64,000 nucleotides of DNA from Paratinospora sagittata (Eukaryota; Streptophyta; Magnoliopsida; Ranunculales; Menispermaceae). The DNA is taken from positions 7,493,501 to 7,557,500 of the forward strand of contig CM069613.1 in the NCBI GenBank assembly GCA_035771175.1, in the 5' to 3' direction. Shown here one piece after another: positions 11,868-21,995 of this stretch. A program made the translations under genes and the position numbers. The notes beneath the pieces are model-generated. The model made no database searches. It was not told where the DNA came from and saw nothing but the letters and a program-made list of their open reading frames with translations. The stretch's first letter is position 1. Each line of letters starts with the position of its first letter.

Positions 11868-12382
11868 CTCAGTGGATTTTCACCGGTTAAATCTTTGATT
11901 TACATAAAGAATAAGAAGTAAGCTTTTATTTTTTATATCTAAACTTCTCTTTGGCAGATAGGGTGTCCTCATATTGAAAAAGAATACAAAAAACAAATTA
12001 CAATATGGATTCAAATTAAGTCAATTAAACTTTATTCAATTTTATGTTCCACACAAAATATCTAAGTCACCTAAGCTTTTGAACATATATAGTAGGAGGA
12101 AGATCTTTAGTCGTGCAATAAAAGTGTGAAAGATCGAGCACACCAAGCTAATTACAGTATTGATGCGGCTGTGGATTTTTGCCGGTTGAGTCTTCAATCT
12201 ACAGAAAGAAGAAGAAGTAAGCTTTTCTTTTTTTATATCTAAATTTCTTTTTGGGCAAATAGGGTCGGAAAAAAAAAACAAATTAGAATACAGATTCAGA
12301 TTAAGTCAATTAAACTATATTCAATTTTATTTTTCATACAAGATATCTAAGTCACCTGTGCTTTTGAACATGTACGACAGGT
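11868..12382. repeat. Direct duplication of a ~220-bp segment
   Basis: Segments of about 11871-12090 and 12164-12382 are alike. Both run from 'GTGGATTTT.(A/G)CCGGTT' through 'AGAAGTAAGCTTTT', 'TTAAGTCAATTAAACT' and 'ATATCTAAGTCACCT' to 'GCTTTTGAACAT'. The spacing is about 293 bp. The copies differ by many substitutions and by an indel near the middle, so the duplication is not recent. No protein is encoded. Confidence 0.75.
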
Positions 12383-14482
12383 GGAAGATAACTAATATCT
12401 ACAATCTTGATTCTTTCTTCCTCAATTTTTTTAGTTATTTATCAGAGAATTATAGAATCATAATATCTTCTTTTCTTTTTGGTACAGTTCAGTCATTAAA
12501 GAAGACATTCAAGGTTAGTGCATCTCTTGGGTGTTTTGCTTCTGATTTTTCAATTAAGGTTTTTCTTTTGGAATATTTGAATTACTTATTCTTCAATTAA
12601 ATTACAGATTTAGAATCTTAGTAGAAAATTCATGTTTTTTTATTTCATGGCTAGGTTTGAACTTAAATAGTTTTGGATTTGCTTATTTTTTTATACATTA
12701 ATTCCTTCATGAAAACACTTTAAGCTGATTGATGACTTCAATTCTGCTTAAATATTTTAAATACTTTAAGGGTTGTTCTTTGGTTTCTAGATTTTTTTTT
12801 AAGTTATTTTAGTCAATAAACTAATGGGTTGTACTAACTTTTTTAGGTTGTGGAGAGAAGAGAAGAATTTTTTCCAGTAAATCTTGGATGCGAATATTGA
12901 AGATGAACAATAATATTATTTTTCCATTCAAATACTGTAGTTACTTGTATCATTTTGTTTCATTCATTATTTTAGATATAATGTTCACATAACTTTTTTA
13001 ACTCAATAACAGGCCTGTTTATTTTGACTTTCCTTTGCTCCTAATCTCCATCTTACTATTATATAATATTTAAACGAAGAATTTTGTTTTTTATAATTTG
13101 AGTGTTGCTACATTTCTAGAGTTAGAATTATTACAAATATTCCTGTTACCAATTGAATAATGGAAAAAACTTATATTGTTATCAATATCATATTATATGC
13201 TTATATATAAACTTGAATAATGATAACGTCCTTTCCAAATACAAGGTTGACTTGCATGGTATATGAATTACATTGATTGTTTTTTGTATGTTGGGTTTTA
13301 TTTGAGAGAAGAGGAAAGAACTTGGTGTATAGGTAGAGTATATAGGTATTAGTTGCATTGGAATTGATGTTAAAATTACTGTAGGTGTGGTAGTAGTAGT
13401 ATGTAAGGTAGTACTATAAGCATCTTGAAATAAGTAAGGAAGTGACACCGTATAATGACAAATCATTGCACTAAATTGATCATAGAGTAGGCTTTTAGAG
13501 TTCTTTTCTTAAGTCAAGCTGTCATCTTTATGTCAAGTTCTTCTCCATATAAGGTCCCAACAATATCATTATATCTCGGACTACACATAGACGAAGATCC
13601 AACATAAATCTGACGAGTTCAGTAGCAGATCGAACAATAATTTATCATTAACACACATGTAATGGGTAATGGTGACAAATAAGAAGAAGAAAAAAGATAA
13701 ATTGGGTTATTTTTATTTAAGTTTTTAGTATGAAATTCCACTACCTTAGAAATTACTGGACCATGTATTTTATATTTATAGTTTTCGATTTTAAAACATG
13801 CCAATATCATATATATCAATATGAATAAATTTTTTTAATTTTCTTCTGTGGAAAAATTTATTGAACAACCATATATTGTAATATTAGAAAAGAAAATGAT
13901 AGATAACTGACCAATCTTCTTGTACAAACGATGCGGACATGGAGAATGCTTCTTTTTCTTGACCCTGATAACCAAATCTCTAATCTCTCCTTTTGTCTAT
14001 TTTGGAGATCCATCAAACTAGTGGCCAGATCTCAATATTTTTATTCAAATAATAATTAAAAGTCATGGAATTATTATTATATGATGAACTAAAATTTTCT
14101 TTTAATTTATTTAATTTGATACATTTGGGCACCAAGTGTAATTTTCAACAATTTTTGTTATTATTTTGGTGATGTCCTCACTTCTCTACGTATCTTTTAG
14201 ATCTTTAACTATTCCTCCTCATCCTTCCAACTTCTCTCAATCCCACATTAATGTTAATATTGATCTCTTTAATTCTAGCTAACTAGGTTAGTGTTAACTG
14301 TAGGAAAAGAAATATATTGCCTTAAAATAAGACAAGTGATGTGATATGTGAAATAAATGCAAGAGATTGATATAAACAAAATTTGTTAAATAAAAAATGC
14401 CACATGTACAACTCTTTCGGTCAACATACAATAGTAGGTAATACTATCTTTTTGTGATGCAAATGATCTAGAGACACATGTA
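12383..14482. other. AT-rich intergenic DNA
   Basis: No gene was recognised in this 2.1 kb. Frames such as 12358-12600 and 13188-13466 are hydrophobic or low-complexity and carry no motif. It is T-rich with a few splice-like signals, and nothing supports a transcript. Confidence 0.5.
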
Positions 14483-14599
14483 TCTCTACTCTATATATCT
14501 ATCTATATCTATTGTTATATCCATTAATCTATCTATCTGTTAAATAATAATGCATGACCATTTTCTGTGCTGACACTTAATAACGCACTCAAGAAGACT

Positions 14600-15230
14600 C
14601 TTCAAAGTCAACTTCAACGTATAAGTTCAATGTTTTTCCCCTCTTTAAATATCATTTTGACTATTTCTCTCAACTCTTTTCTCTGCGGTTTTCACACAAC
14701 GTCTGAACCGCAACATCGGTGTCACTGTGTAATTCAATGATTTCTCCCTCTTTAATTATCTTTTTGACTATTTCTCTCTCAACTCATTTCTCTGTCGTTC
14801 CCACATAACATCAACGTAACTGTATAAGTTCAACGATTTCTCCCTCTTTAATTTTAGATGAGTATATGTTCTCATTTATTGTAAATAAAAAATAAAATAA
14901 AATAAAACCAAAATATCCATTTATAATAATAATCAACGAAAATAATAATCATACTTTATTATTATTCAAAGAATTTATCAACAAAATATGTATCCAAAGA
15001 AAAGATTACATTTTTCTTTTAATAATAATAATCAATGAATATTCAAAAGTCATAGCGTGTTATTTTAATAAATGGATGAGACAACTAAGTCATGATAGTA
15101 ACTCCTCATTTATTGCTAATAAATGGATGAAACAATTTCTAAATATTGCAACCACCCTTCTTGTAAGTCATGATTGTAACTCCTCATTTATTGCTAATAA
15201 ATAGATGAGACAATTCATAAACATTGAAAT
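14600..15230. repeat. Short direct repeats within the Helitron
   Basis: 'TTTCTCCCTCTTTAAT' with 'TTTTGACTATTTCTCTC' recurs at about 14650, 14745-14790 and 14838. 'AACTCCTCATTTATTGCTAATAAAT' type sequence recurs near 15100 and 15180. They look like local tandem growth in non-coding DNA. Confidence 0.6.
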
Positions 15231-16550
15231 CTCTTAAACTCCTTACTTCAGTCTACTCATCTTCTCTGCAACCCACCCATCCCCCGTTCTCTCTCGCTAC
15301 TCCTCTTTCTCTGTATTGGTAGTTTCAGTGGCTTCGGTTGGTATTAGAACCAATTAAGTTAGGCGTCGTCGAAGGGGTTCGATGTGGTTGCAAGAAGCGG
15401 TGGCGTTGTGGACGATACTTTGTGAGCATCTTTTAGAACAACATATTTTGACCATAAGTCACCCATTGCAAGTATTTTTTTTAGTTTTAATTCTCTTTAT
15501 CTAATATTTTTTATTTTGATTTTGTATTTAAAAATTTTATTCTTTTTTCTTCTTTTACCAGCAGGTACGAGCAACTGATTTTCACCATAAGTTTTCCATG
15601 CTTCTTTCTTATTTATTATTTTAAAATTTGCAATAAAAAACAAACCCATCACACAGGTACATTTTAGTTTTAATTTTCTTTGGCTAATTTTTTTTTGTTA
15701 TGTTTTAGTTTAAAATTTTATTCTCTGTTCTTCTTTTACCAGGTACGAATTGTAAGTCAAAAATCATATGAGTTAAGAAATGTGTTAAGAAATTGACGAT
15801 CGACGATGGAAAGATTCGCACAAATTGTTGAGCCCAATATGTTATAGATATGAGAATCACTTCGAGAACATAAACCAAAATTATTGAATCTTAAACCTAT
15901 GTTAGCTAATGAATTCTAGGGCTCGAAAGAAGTTGCGAATAGGTTGTTATTTATATAAGATCCGGCTCTATGTAACGAAGACAATTCAAAAACGAAGATT
16001 ACAAATACTGGCAAAAGTCCTAGAAAAAAAGGTGGAAAGTAGAATACGTTATTTAGGCGTATTGTTGGTTGGTCTCTATGTAAAAGTCATTAATATTAAA
16101 TGTTGAGCCTTGCCAATAATTATTGAATGTAAACCTTACTATTGTAAATACTGGTATATATAACATCGCAATCGTATTCAATTATTCAAGGCATTTCATT
16201 TCTACAGAAGTCTCTCATTTTCTCTTCTTATTTTTTTTATTTTTTTATGAGATGACAGAAGTCTTTCTAAAAGGGCTCACTTTAACAGCTACTCTTCTTA
16301 TATATTAAACTTTATAATATCTACTACATCTATATAATATTATATTAATATATTAAAACTACATAATATTATATTTATATTTTAATCATATTAAAACTTC
16401 ATTACTTAATTTAATATTTTAGTAATTATTTTAAATAATTCATGCAATTTCTTAAAATGACCTTGCATTTTTTTTTATAAAATTATTAAGGTAAGTCTCT
16501 TAACAGTGAATTACATATTATCTTTTATTAAATATATTTATATTAATTGT

Positions 16551-16565
16551 CCACGCATTGCGTGG
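16551..16565. other. Helitron 3' terminal hairpin
   Basis: A 6-bp perfect stem (CCACGC/GCGTGG) with an ATT loop sits 9 bp before the terminal CTTG. A stem just upstream of CTRR is the Helitron 3' hallmark. Confidence 0.65.
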
Positions 16566-16578
16566 GTTTAAAAACTTG

Positions 16579-17671
16579 TATATATTAAAGACTTTCCTTG
16601 TGCTTAGGTTCCTTTTTTTTATTCTTTTTTGTCAATTTGTAATATTTTCATTTTATTCTTTTTTATTATTATTCTATAGCTTATTGTCCTTTATCATTAA
16701 ATTGTTATAGCAGCTAGCCTCTTTGCTACTTCTTTATATAAACTTCTTTATTCAGGGAAAAACTTATATGTATATATATATATATATAGCTTTTACATTT
16801 ATACTGGTCTATTTTGTGAGGTTGAATTCTCTTGTACAATAACCTAATGGTATATAAATATTAATTATCAATATTTTTAAAATTCAATTCATGTCCCTCC
16901 ATATATACATCACCACATTTTTGTAGTAGTACTTCTTATATATTTATTCCTATTTTATCTTAATTTTTTTGTATAAAAAATATATATCATGAAGGGTTCT
17001 TTACTTCTCTCAAGTTTCTCCACCTATTTACTTTCATGCATAGATTTACAATAAATACTACTACATTAAATTGTTTCACCACATTAAATTGTTGAGGAAG
17101 CTCACATATACATAGGAGAGCTCATAAACTTGGAGCCAATTATTCTCAGAAACATTTAACCAGGCCCGTTGCACATGCAATACACATGAGCAAAGGATCG
17201 TGAAAATTGAACCCTGCTCGTTCTAGCGGTCGGCAAGGCGTGGGAGGTTGCAAACTAAGCCAATTCGCATTAGGCAATATAATGCAAATAATTGAAAAGG
17301 TCATTGTGTGTCGTATGTTGTGAAGTTAAAAACTCAAGGCTTTGAACTTCCATGAATATTTTTTTATTTTAAAAAATTTTGTGGAAAAAAAAAAATTATT
17401 GCAAAAAAGGAAACAAGGGGAAAACAAAAGTACAATCTTGCATACATCAAGCCACATCTATATATCAAGATCACAAAGCATAGATACATTGGAAGATAAT
17501 TACTCATTTCATTGAGTTGATTTTTTGGTTTCTTCTTTATCAAAATTTGATAATAAAAAAAATTGATTGATGATAACAAGGTACATAATGTAGTCTTAAT
17601 TAACAATTTTTGAACTTAAAAGTTTTTTTTAATAATTCTCGTATATACATTATTATGAATTCATGAAAATC
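16579..17671. other. AT-rich intergenic DNA
   Basis: No gene was recognised. There is a TA tract near 16768-16788. A small GC-richer patch near 17160-17270 is unlike its surroundings but matches nothing I know. Confidence 0.5.
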
Positions 17672-17680
17672 AAAGTTACT

Positions 17681-17903
17681 AACATTTGGTTGGGTTAGAT
17701 GGCTTGGCATCCGTTTCCCTTAAGCGAGGTCATGAGTTAAACCCCCCCCCCCCCCCCCGCCCCCGGTATATGGAAATACCATTTACAGGGAGATGTTTGC
17801 ACCTTTGTGGTTCAACCCGGGTCGAATTCAGATAGATTAATCTTGCCACAAACCGGAGGAGGACATCACCTAAGTGCTACTTAGCAGTGAAACAAAAAAA
17901 AAA
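17681..17903 (+). mobile_element. tRNA-derived SINE (copy 2)
   Basis: The 5' part resembles a tRNA gene: 'TTAGATGGCTTGGCATC' (A-box region) and 'GAGGTCATGAGTTAAACCC' (B-box region, usual GGTTCGAATCC). The 3' part, 'GGAGGAGGACATCACCTAAGTG', matches the SINE at 8750-8934, and it ends in an A-run at 17894-17903. Flanking AAAGTTA at 17672-17678 and 17906-17912 may be the target duplication. A run of about 18 C residues lies just after the B box (near 17740-17757). Confidence 0.6.
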
Positions 17904-17912
17904 TTAAAGTTA

Positions 17913-18256
17913 TATAAAAAGTGTGATATGTACCAAACTCAACATAAGAGTTGGATATTTTACTCAAGTATTTTTGTGTATTAGATTCATTTAAAATTTA
18001 AAGTAGAAAAAGGGTAGAGGTATGGCATTAATCAGCAAGCAAAAGCGATTTTTGACTTGATTATCTTAATTAATTAAAATTATGTCACTCATACCGATGT
18101 TTTAAAAGTAATGACTCGCATACCGAACATTCTACAATAATCTTCCATGTGGACAGGGCTAATCGGATTTTTTTTTTGCAACGTCGAAAGCGTCTTTACA
18201 AATTTCAACACAAAAGAAGCCTTCAGTACATAATTTAAAAAAAAAAAATTCTTATA
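17913..18256. other. Intergenic DNA
   Basis: No gene was recognised. This AT-rich stretch lies between the SINE and the first satellite monomer. Confidence 0.45.
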
Positions 18257-18401
18257 CCAATCGTGTATTTTTCCCGACCAACACTTGAAACGAGTCCTAA
18301 TATCCCCGGGGACCAGAGGAACCCCGCTTTCATGCCCCAACAAATTTTGACCCACCAAACGAAAGTTTTAGTTAGAATAAACTAAATCAACTTAGAAAAC
18401 G
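18257..18401 (+). repeat. Single satellite monomer left of the composite retrotransposon
   Basis: It matches the ~178-bp monomer of the array at 34627-40432: 'TATTTTTCCCGACCAACACTTG', 'GAGTCCTAATATCC', 'CTTTCATGCCCCAAC', 'AGTTTTAGTTAGAAT', 'AACTTAGAAAACG'. It stops exactly where the minus-strand LTR begins (18402). The array resumes at 34627, so the retrotransposon is inserted in the satellite. Confidence 0.88.
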
Positions 18402-19785
18402 TGTCACACCCCGCCCGGACGCGCCTAAACCTGCGGTACACTCTCGGATGGGGCGTGCGTTTGGAATAATAACAATGGTAACAATAGAGTGCGCAGCGAA
18501 AATACAAAATACAGTACAAATCTGATTTCATTTAATTCAGAATATAATTTGTACATGAAACGGTCAAGGGAACATACTCCCCAAAATCTCAAATAAATAA
18601 TACAAAGGGTACAAAATGTGGGCCACATAACCCGGCACCCAGTCCACCCTAATTTCCTGTAAAAAATTGGATAATGATGGAGAGAGCTTAACGCGCTCAG
18701 TGGGCAAATAGTTCGTGAGTATAACAATTAATAAAGCATACTTCAATATCAAATATCTTAAATACACATGTAAGCATCATAATCAATCAATATGTATGTA
18801 TGCATGACACCGTCTCGTATTGGTTTGATGAACGTACATCGTCTGAGTTCACGTACAAATGTCCATCCGGACGTTCTCCCCTGGCGTAGCCAGGTTCTAT
18901 TGTACGTCCCTCCTCATGAACGATGCTCTGGATTCACGTACTGATGTCCCTCCCGAGGCATAGTCGGGTTCTCATGTACGTCCCTCTCCAGAGAAATATA
19001 ATGAATAACGAGCAATGCTCCTAACTATTCTATGAGTCATAAACCACATACGTCCCTAGGTGGTGATATGTATGATGCCAATGCATGAACTGGTCTAGTC
19101 TACTGGTCTGGTCTTTTCTTGACATTTAGACTTAATTTTGCAACGTCTGGTGATCCTTATCAAAGTTGGTATCACGACATGCAAGGTTAAGACATTCACT
19201 ATTACTTGTATAAGCTGATAGCTTTCAATAAGACCAACTATATCAGTCCCCAGTTGAGAGGTGAAACACAAGGTCTGCTTAAATACCAATCACCTAGAGC
19301 AGCCCACTGCCTCCCGTTTACTATTTAAAGTCACTGAGGACAAGACCGAGTCTAGTTGAGTCAGATTGACCACAAATCCGGCATTATAATAGTATAATAC
19401 GTTTATTCCAAGTGTACAGGCATAAGTGCGACAGTATAAACATTATATGACATAATGCAGTGTAAATGAACAGTAGATATAATAATAACTGAATGTAAAC
19501 TTTAATAAAAGTTATAAAACACGCAAATCTATGTTTCTTTCTCCACTTTCAGATAAGAACTTCTTCTTTTTCAGATCTGGTGCTTTCCTGCGGACATAAC
19601 TTCATCGCACCGTGACTCTCGCACCGATAGTCTCAAAAGACTAAAAACTCAAAATGAGTGAAAAGAGGAGGAGAAATCACAATTTGGAGTGAATTTGGTG
19701 TGAAAATGGAGTGGGGGTTGGTTTATATAGAGGTTTTGGCGCCTGGACTTCCAGGCGGGCTGCCCGGACTTTCGGGCAAGTGAAA
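18402..19785 (-). mobile_element. 3' LTR of the minus-strand chromovirus, 5' end truncated
   Basis: It is homologous along its length with the LTR at 33244-34621 and also, in opposite direction, with 19786-21158. On the minus strand it ends TGTGACA at 18402. Its first ~50 bp (TGTAATACC...TTTGGGC) are missing, because at 19785/19786 it runs directly into the start of the plus-strand LTR. The flank AAACG (18397-18401) pairs with AAATG (34622-34626). It has no HSE-like array upstream of its TATA-like site (TTTATATAG near 19721), unlike the plus-strand LTR. Confidence 0.88.
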
Positions 19786-19844
19786 TGTAATACCACGTAT
19801 TTCACAAAAAAAAAAAAAAAAAATTTACTATTTGGGCAACGCCC

Positions 19845-20045
19845 GAACGTTCAGGCGCATGCCAGAATGTTCAGGCGCAATGCCAGAACGTTCAGGCGCA
19901 ATGCATGCCAGAACGTTCAGGCGCAATGCATGCCAGAACGTTCAAGCGCATGCCAGAACGTTCAGGCGCATGTCAGAACGTTCAGGCGCAGTGCCAGAAC
20001 GTTCAGGCGCAGTGCCAGAACGTTCAGGCGCATGCCAGAACGTTC
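19845..20045. promoter_or_regulatory. Ten heat-shock-element-like palindromes in the LTR promoter
   Basis: Ten copies of nGAAnnTTCn begin (at the G) at 19845, 19865, 19886, 19911, 19936, 19956, 19976, 19997, 20018 and 20038. Nine read GAACGTTC and one GAATGTTC. Spacing is 20, 21, 25, 25, 20, 20, 21, 21 and 20 bp, about two helical turns, so most face the same side. The last is 15 bp before the TATA box. GAAnnTTC is the paired half of a heat shock element. Control by heat or other stress is inference. Confidence 0.7.
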
Positions 20046-20057
20046 AGGCGCAATAAT

Positions 20058-20068
20058 CTCTATATAAG
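20058..20068 (+). promoter_or_regulatory. LTR TATA box
   Basis: CTCTATATAAG lies directly downstream of the ten palindromes and about 1.1 kb before the end of the LTR. Equivalent boxes lie near 3222 (decayed) and, on the minus strand, near 19721 and 34513. RNA would start about 30 bp further on. Confidence 0.7.
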
Positions 20069-21163
20069 AAAGCTCCTCATTTCTCATTCCTCACACCAAA
20101 TCACCTTCTCTTGTGATTTTCTTCTCCTTTCCGCGCATTCTAAGTTTTTAGTTTTCGAGACTCTCGGTGCGGTGCAACAAAGTTCTGTCCGGTGGAAAGT
20201 GCCAGATCTGAAAGCAGTGCAACGAAGTTCTGTCCGGAGAAAAGCACCAGATCTGAAGGTGGGGAACGAAACATAGGTTTGCGTGTTTCATAACTTTTAT
20301 TAAAGTTTACATTCAATTATTATTATGTCTACTATTCATTTACACTGCATTATGTCATATAATGTTTATGACCTGAATGTCCTAACCTTGCACGTCGTGA
20401 TACCGATCCTAATAGGGATCACCAGACGTAGCCAAAATCAGTCTAAATGTCAAGAAAAGACCAGACCAATAGACTAGACCAGTTCATGCACTGGCATCAT
20501 ACATATCACCACCTAGGGACGTATATGGTTTATGACTCATAGAATAGTTACGAGCATTGCTCACTATTCATATTATTTCTCTGGAGAGGGACGTACATGA
20601 GAACCTGGCTACGCCAGGGAGGGACATCAGTACGTGAATCCAGAGCATCGTTCCTGAGGAGGGACGTACAGTGAGAACCTGGCTACGCCCGGGGAATGAC
20701 ACTTGTACGTGAACTCAGGCGATGTATGTTCATCAAACCATTACGAGACGGTGTCATGCATACATACATATTGATTGATTATGATGCTTACATGTGTATT
20801 TAAGATATTTGATATTGAAGTATGCTTTATTAATTGTTATACTCATGCACTATTTACCCACTGAGCGCGTTAAGCTCACTCCATTATTATCCAATCTTTC
20901 ACAGGAAATTAGGGTGGACTGGGTGCAGGTTATGGGGCCCACAATTTATACCCTTTGTTTAATTCATTGGAGATTTTGGGAGTATGTTCCCTTGACCATT
21001 TTATGTACAAAAGTATTCTGAATTAAATGAAATCAGATTTGTACTGTGTGTACTGTATTTCCGCTGCGCACTCTGTTGTTACCATTGTAATTGTTCCAAA
21101 TGCGCACCCTGTCCGAGAGTGTACCGCCGCTTTAGGCGCGTCCGGGCGGGGTGTGACATTTAA

Positions 21164-21175
21164 TGGTATCAGAGC
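21164..21175 (+). other. tRNA-Met primer binding site (plus-strand element)
   Basis: TGGTATCAGAGC is the exact complement of the 3' end of plant initiator tRNA-Met, 5 bp after the LTR end. Confidence 0.92.
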
Positions 21176-21995
21176 GTACGGTCCACGGCCCGCCCAAGTC
21201 CACCAAATTAGGGAAAGAAAAATTTTATTAGATATATATGTATCTCTAGAACTATATATACATATGTCAATTATATATAGTTGAGATTTGTATTAAATAT
21301 ATATATCTAGAAAATTATATGATTTTTATATAGTTTGATTTAAATATACATATAGTCATAATTTATTAGAAACTATATGTGTAGTTATTATTGAATATAT
21401 GTGTCTATATACCTTAGTGTATATGAGGTACGTATAAAAAAAAAAAATCGAAAAAATTTTATTTTTTGAAAAATATTTATTCGAAAAAAAAAATTCGAAA
21501 TGAAATTTTATTTTTTGAAATATAATTATTTGAAAAAAAAAATTCGAAAAAATTTTATTTTTCGAAAAAAAAAAATAATAATAATAATAAATTTCGAAAA
21601 AAAATTAAAAATTTAAAAAAAAAATTCGGAAAAAAAAATTATTTTTTGAAAAACAATTTATTTGATATATCTAAAACTATATATATGAATTATATATATA
21701 GTTAAGATTTGGATTCAAAACACCTATATATGATTTTTATATAGTTTAAATTCAAATATATATATATATATATATAGTTGATTTATGGGAAATATAGTTA
21801 TCATTAAATATGTCTATACATTCATATGTGAATACGACATATATACATCAAATCACTAATGACGAAACTTTCATGATGGCATAACCATCAAAAGAAAACT
21901 CGAAAATAATGTCTAGCAAACAAGGCATAAAACTTAAAATGTTAGGAATATATTTTGTGTTCTTCACACAAATTTATTTTCCTTTCAGCAAAAGA
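21176..21995 (+). other. AT-rich leader of the plus-strand element
   Basis: This non-coding leader between the primer site and ORF1 is rich in ATATATAG runs. It has a tandem 'TTTTATTTTTTGAAAA' / 'TTCGAAAAAA' repeat at about 21430-21660. The matching leader of the minus-strand element (32435-33226) shares the TA-rich parts. Just before the ORF1 start is TTTTCCTTTCAG, a possible splice acceptor (21978-21989), so ORF1 may be made from a spliced RNA. Confidence 0.55.

Larger units (their letters stand above)
14483..16578 (+). mobile_element. Probable non-autonomous Helitron
   Basis: The 5' end TCTCTACTCTATATATC fits the Helitron start (TC, often TCTCTACT). The 3' end has a GC-rich hairpin, CCACGC-ATT-GCGTGG, at 16551-16565, then 'GTTTAAAAACTTG' ending at 16578, 13 bp downstream; the usual end is CTRR (for example CTAG), so one base deviates. 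The element sits between A (14482) and T (16579), as Helitrons insert at A^T without duplication. No Rep-helicase is inside. It contains AT-rich repeats (14620-15230) and a duplicated 'TTCTTCTTTTACCAG..GGTACGA' block at about 15500-15570 and 15680-15746. Confidence 0.62.
19786..21158 (+). mobile_element. 5' LTR of the plus-strand chromovirus fragment
   Basis: A 1,373-bp LTR starts TGTAATACC and ends GTGTGACA, and is followed 5 bp later by the tRNA-Met primer site. Its U3 holds an A-run, ten GAACGTTC-type palindromes (19845-20045) and a TATA box near 20061. The rest matches the other chromovirus LTRs, for example 'CACTGAGCGCGTTAAGCTCAC' near 20859. The 3' LTR of this element is absent. Confidence 0.9.

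Noticed and set aside
17720..17745. A functional tRNA gene
   Set aside because: Only box-like pieces exist and no cloverleaf forms; a SINE fits better.
19845..20045. CRISPR-like repeat array
   Set aside because: The 'spacers' are themselves repeated, the unit is ~21 bp, and the setting is a plant LTR.
19711..20276. Several overlapping plus-strand frames of 74-123 residues with Arg/Gln/Ala repeats
   Set aside because: They are readings of the LTR tandem palindrome array in three frames and not proteins.
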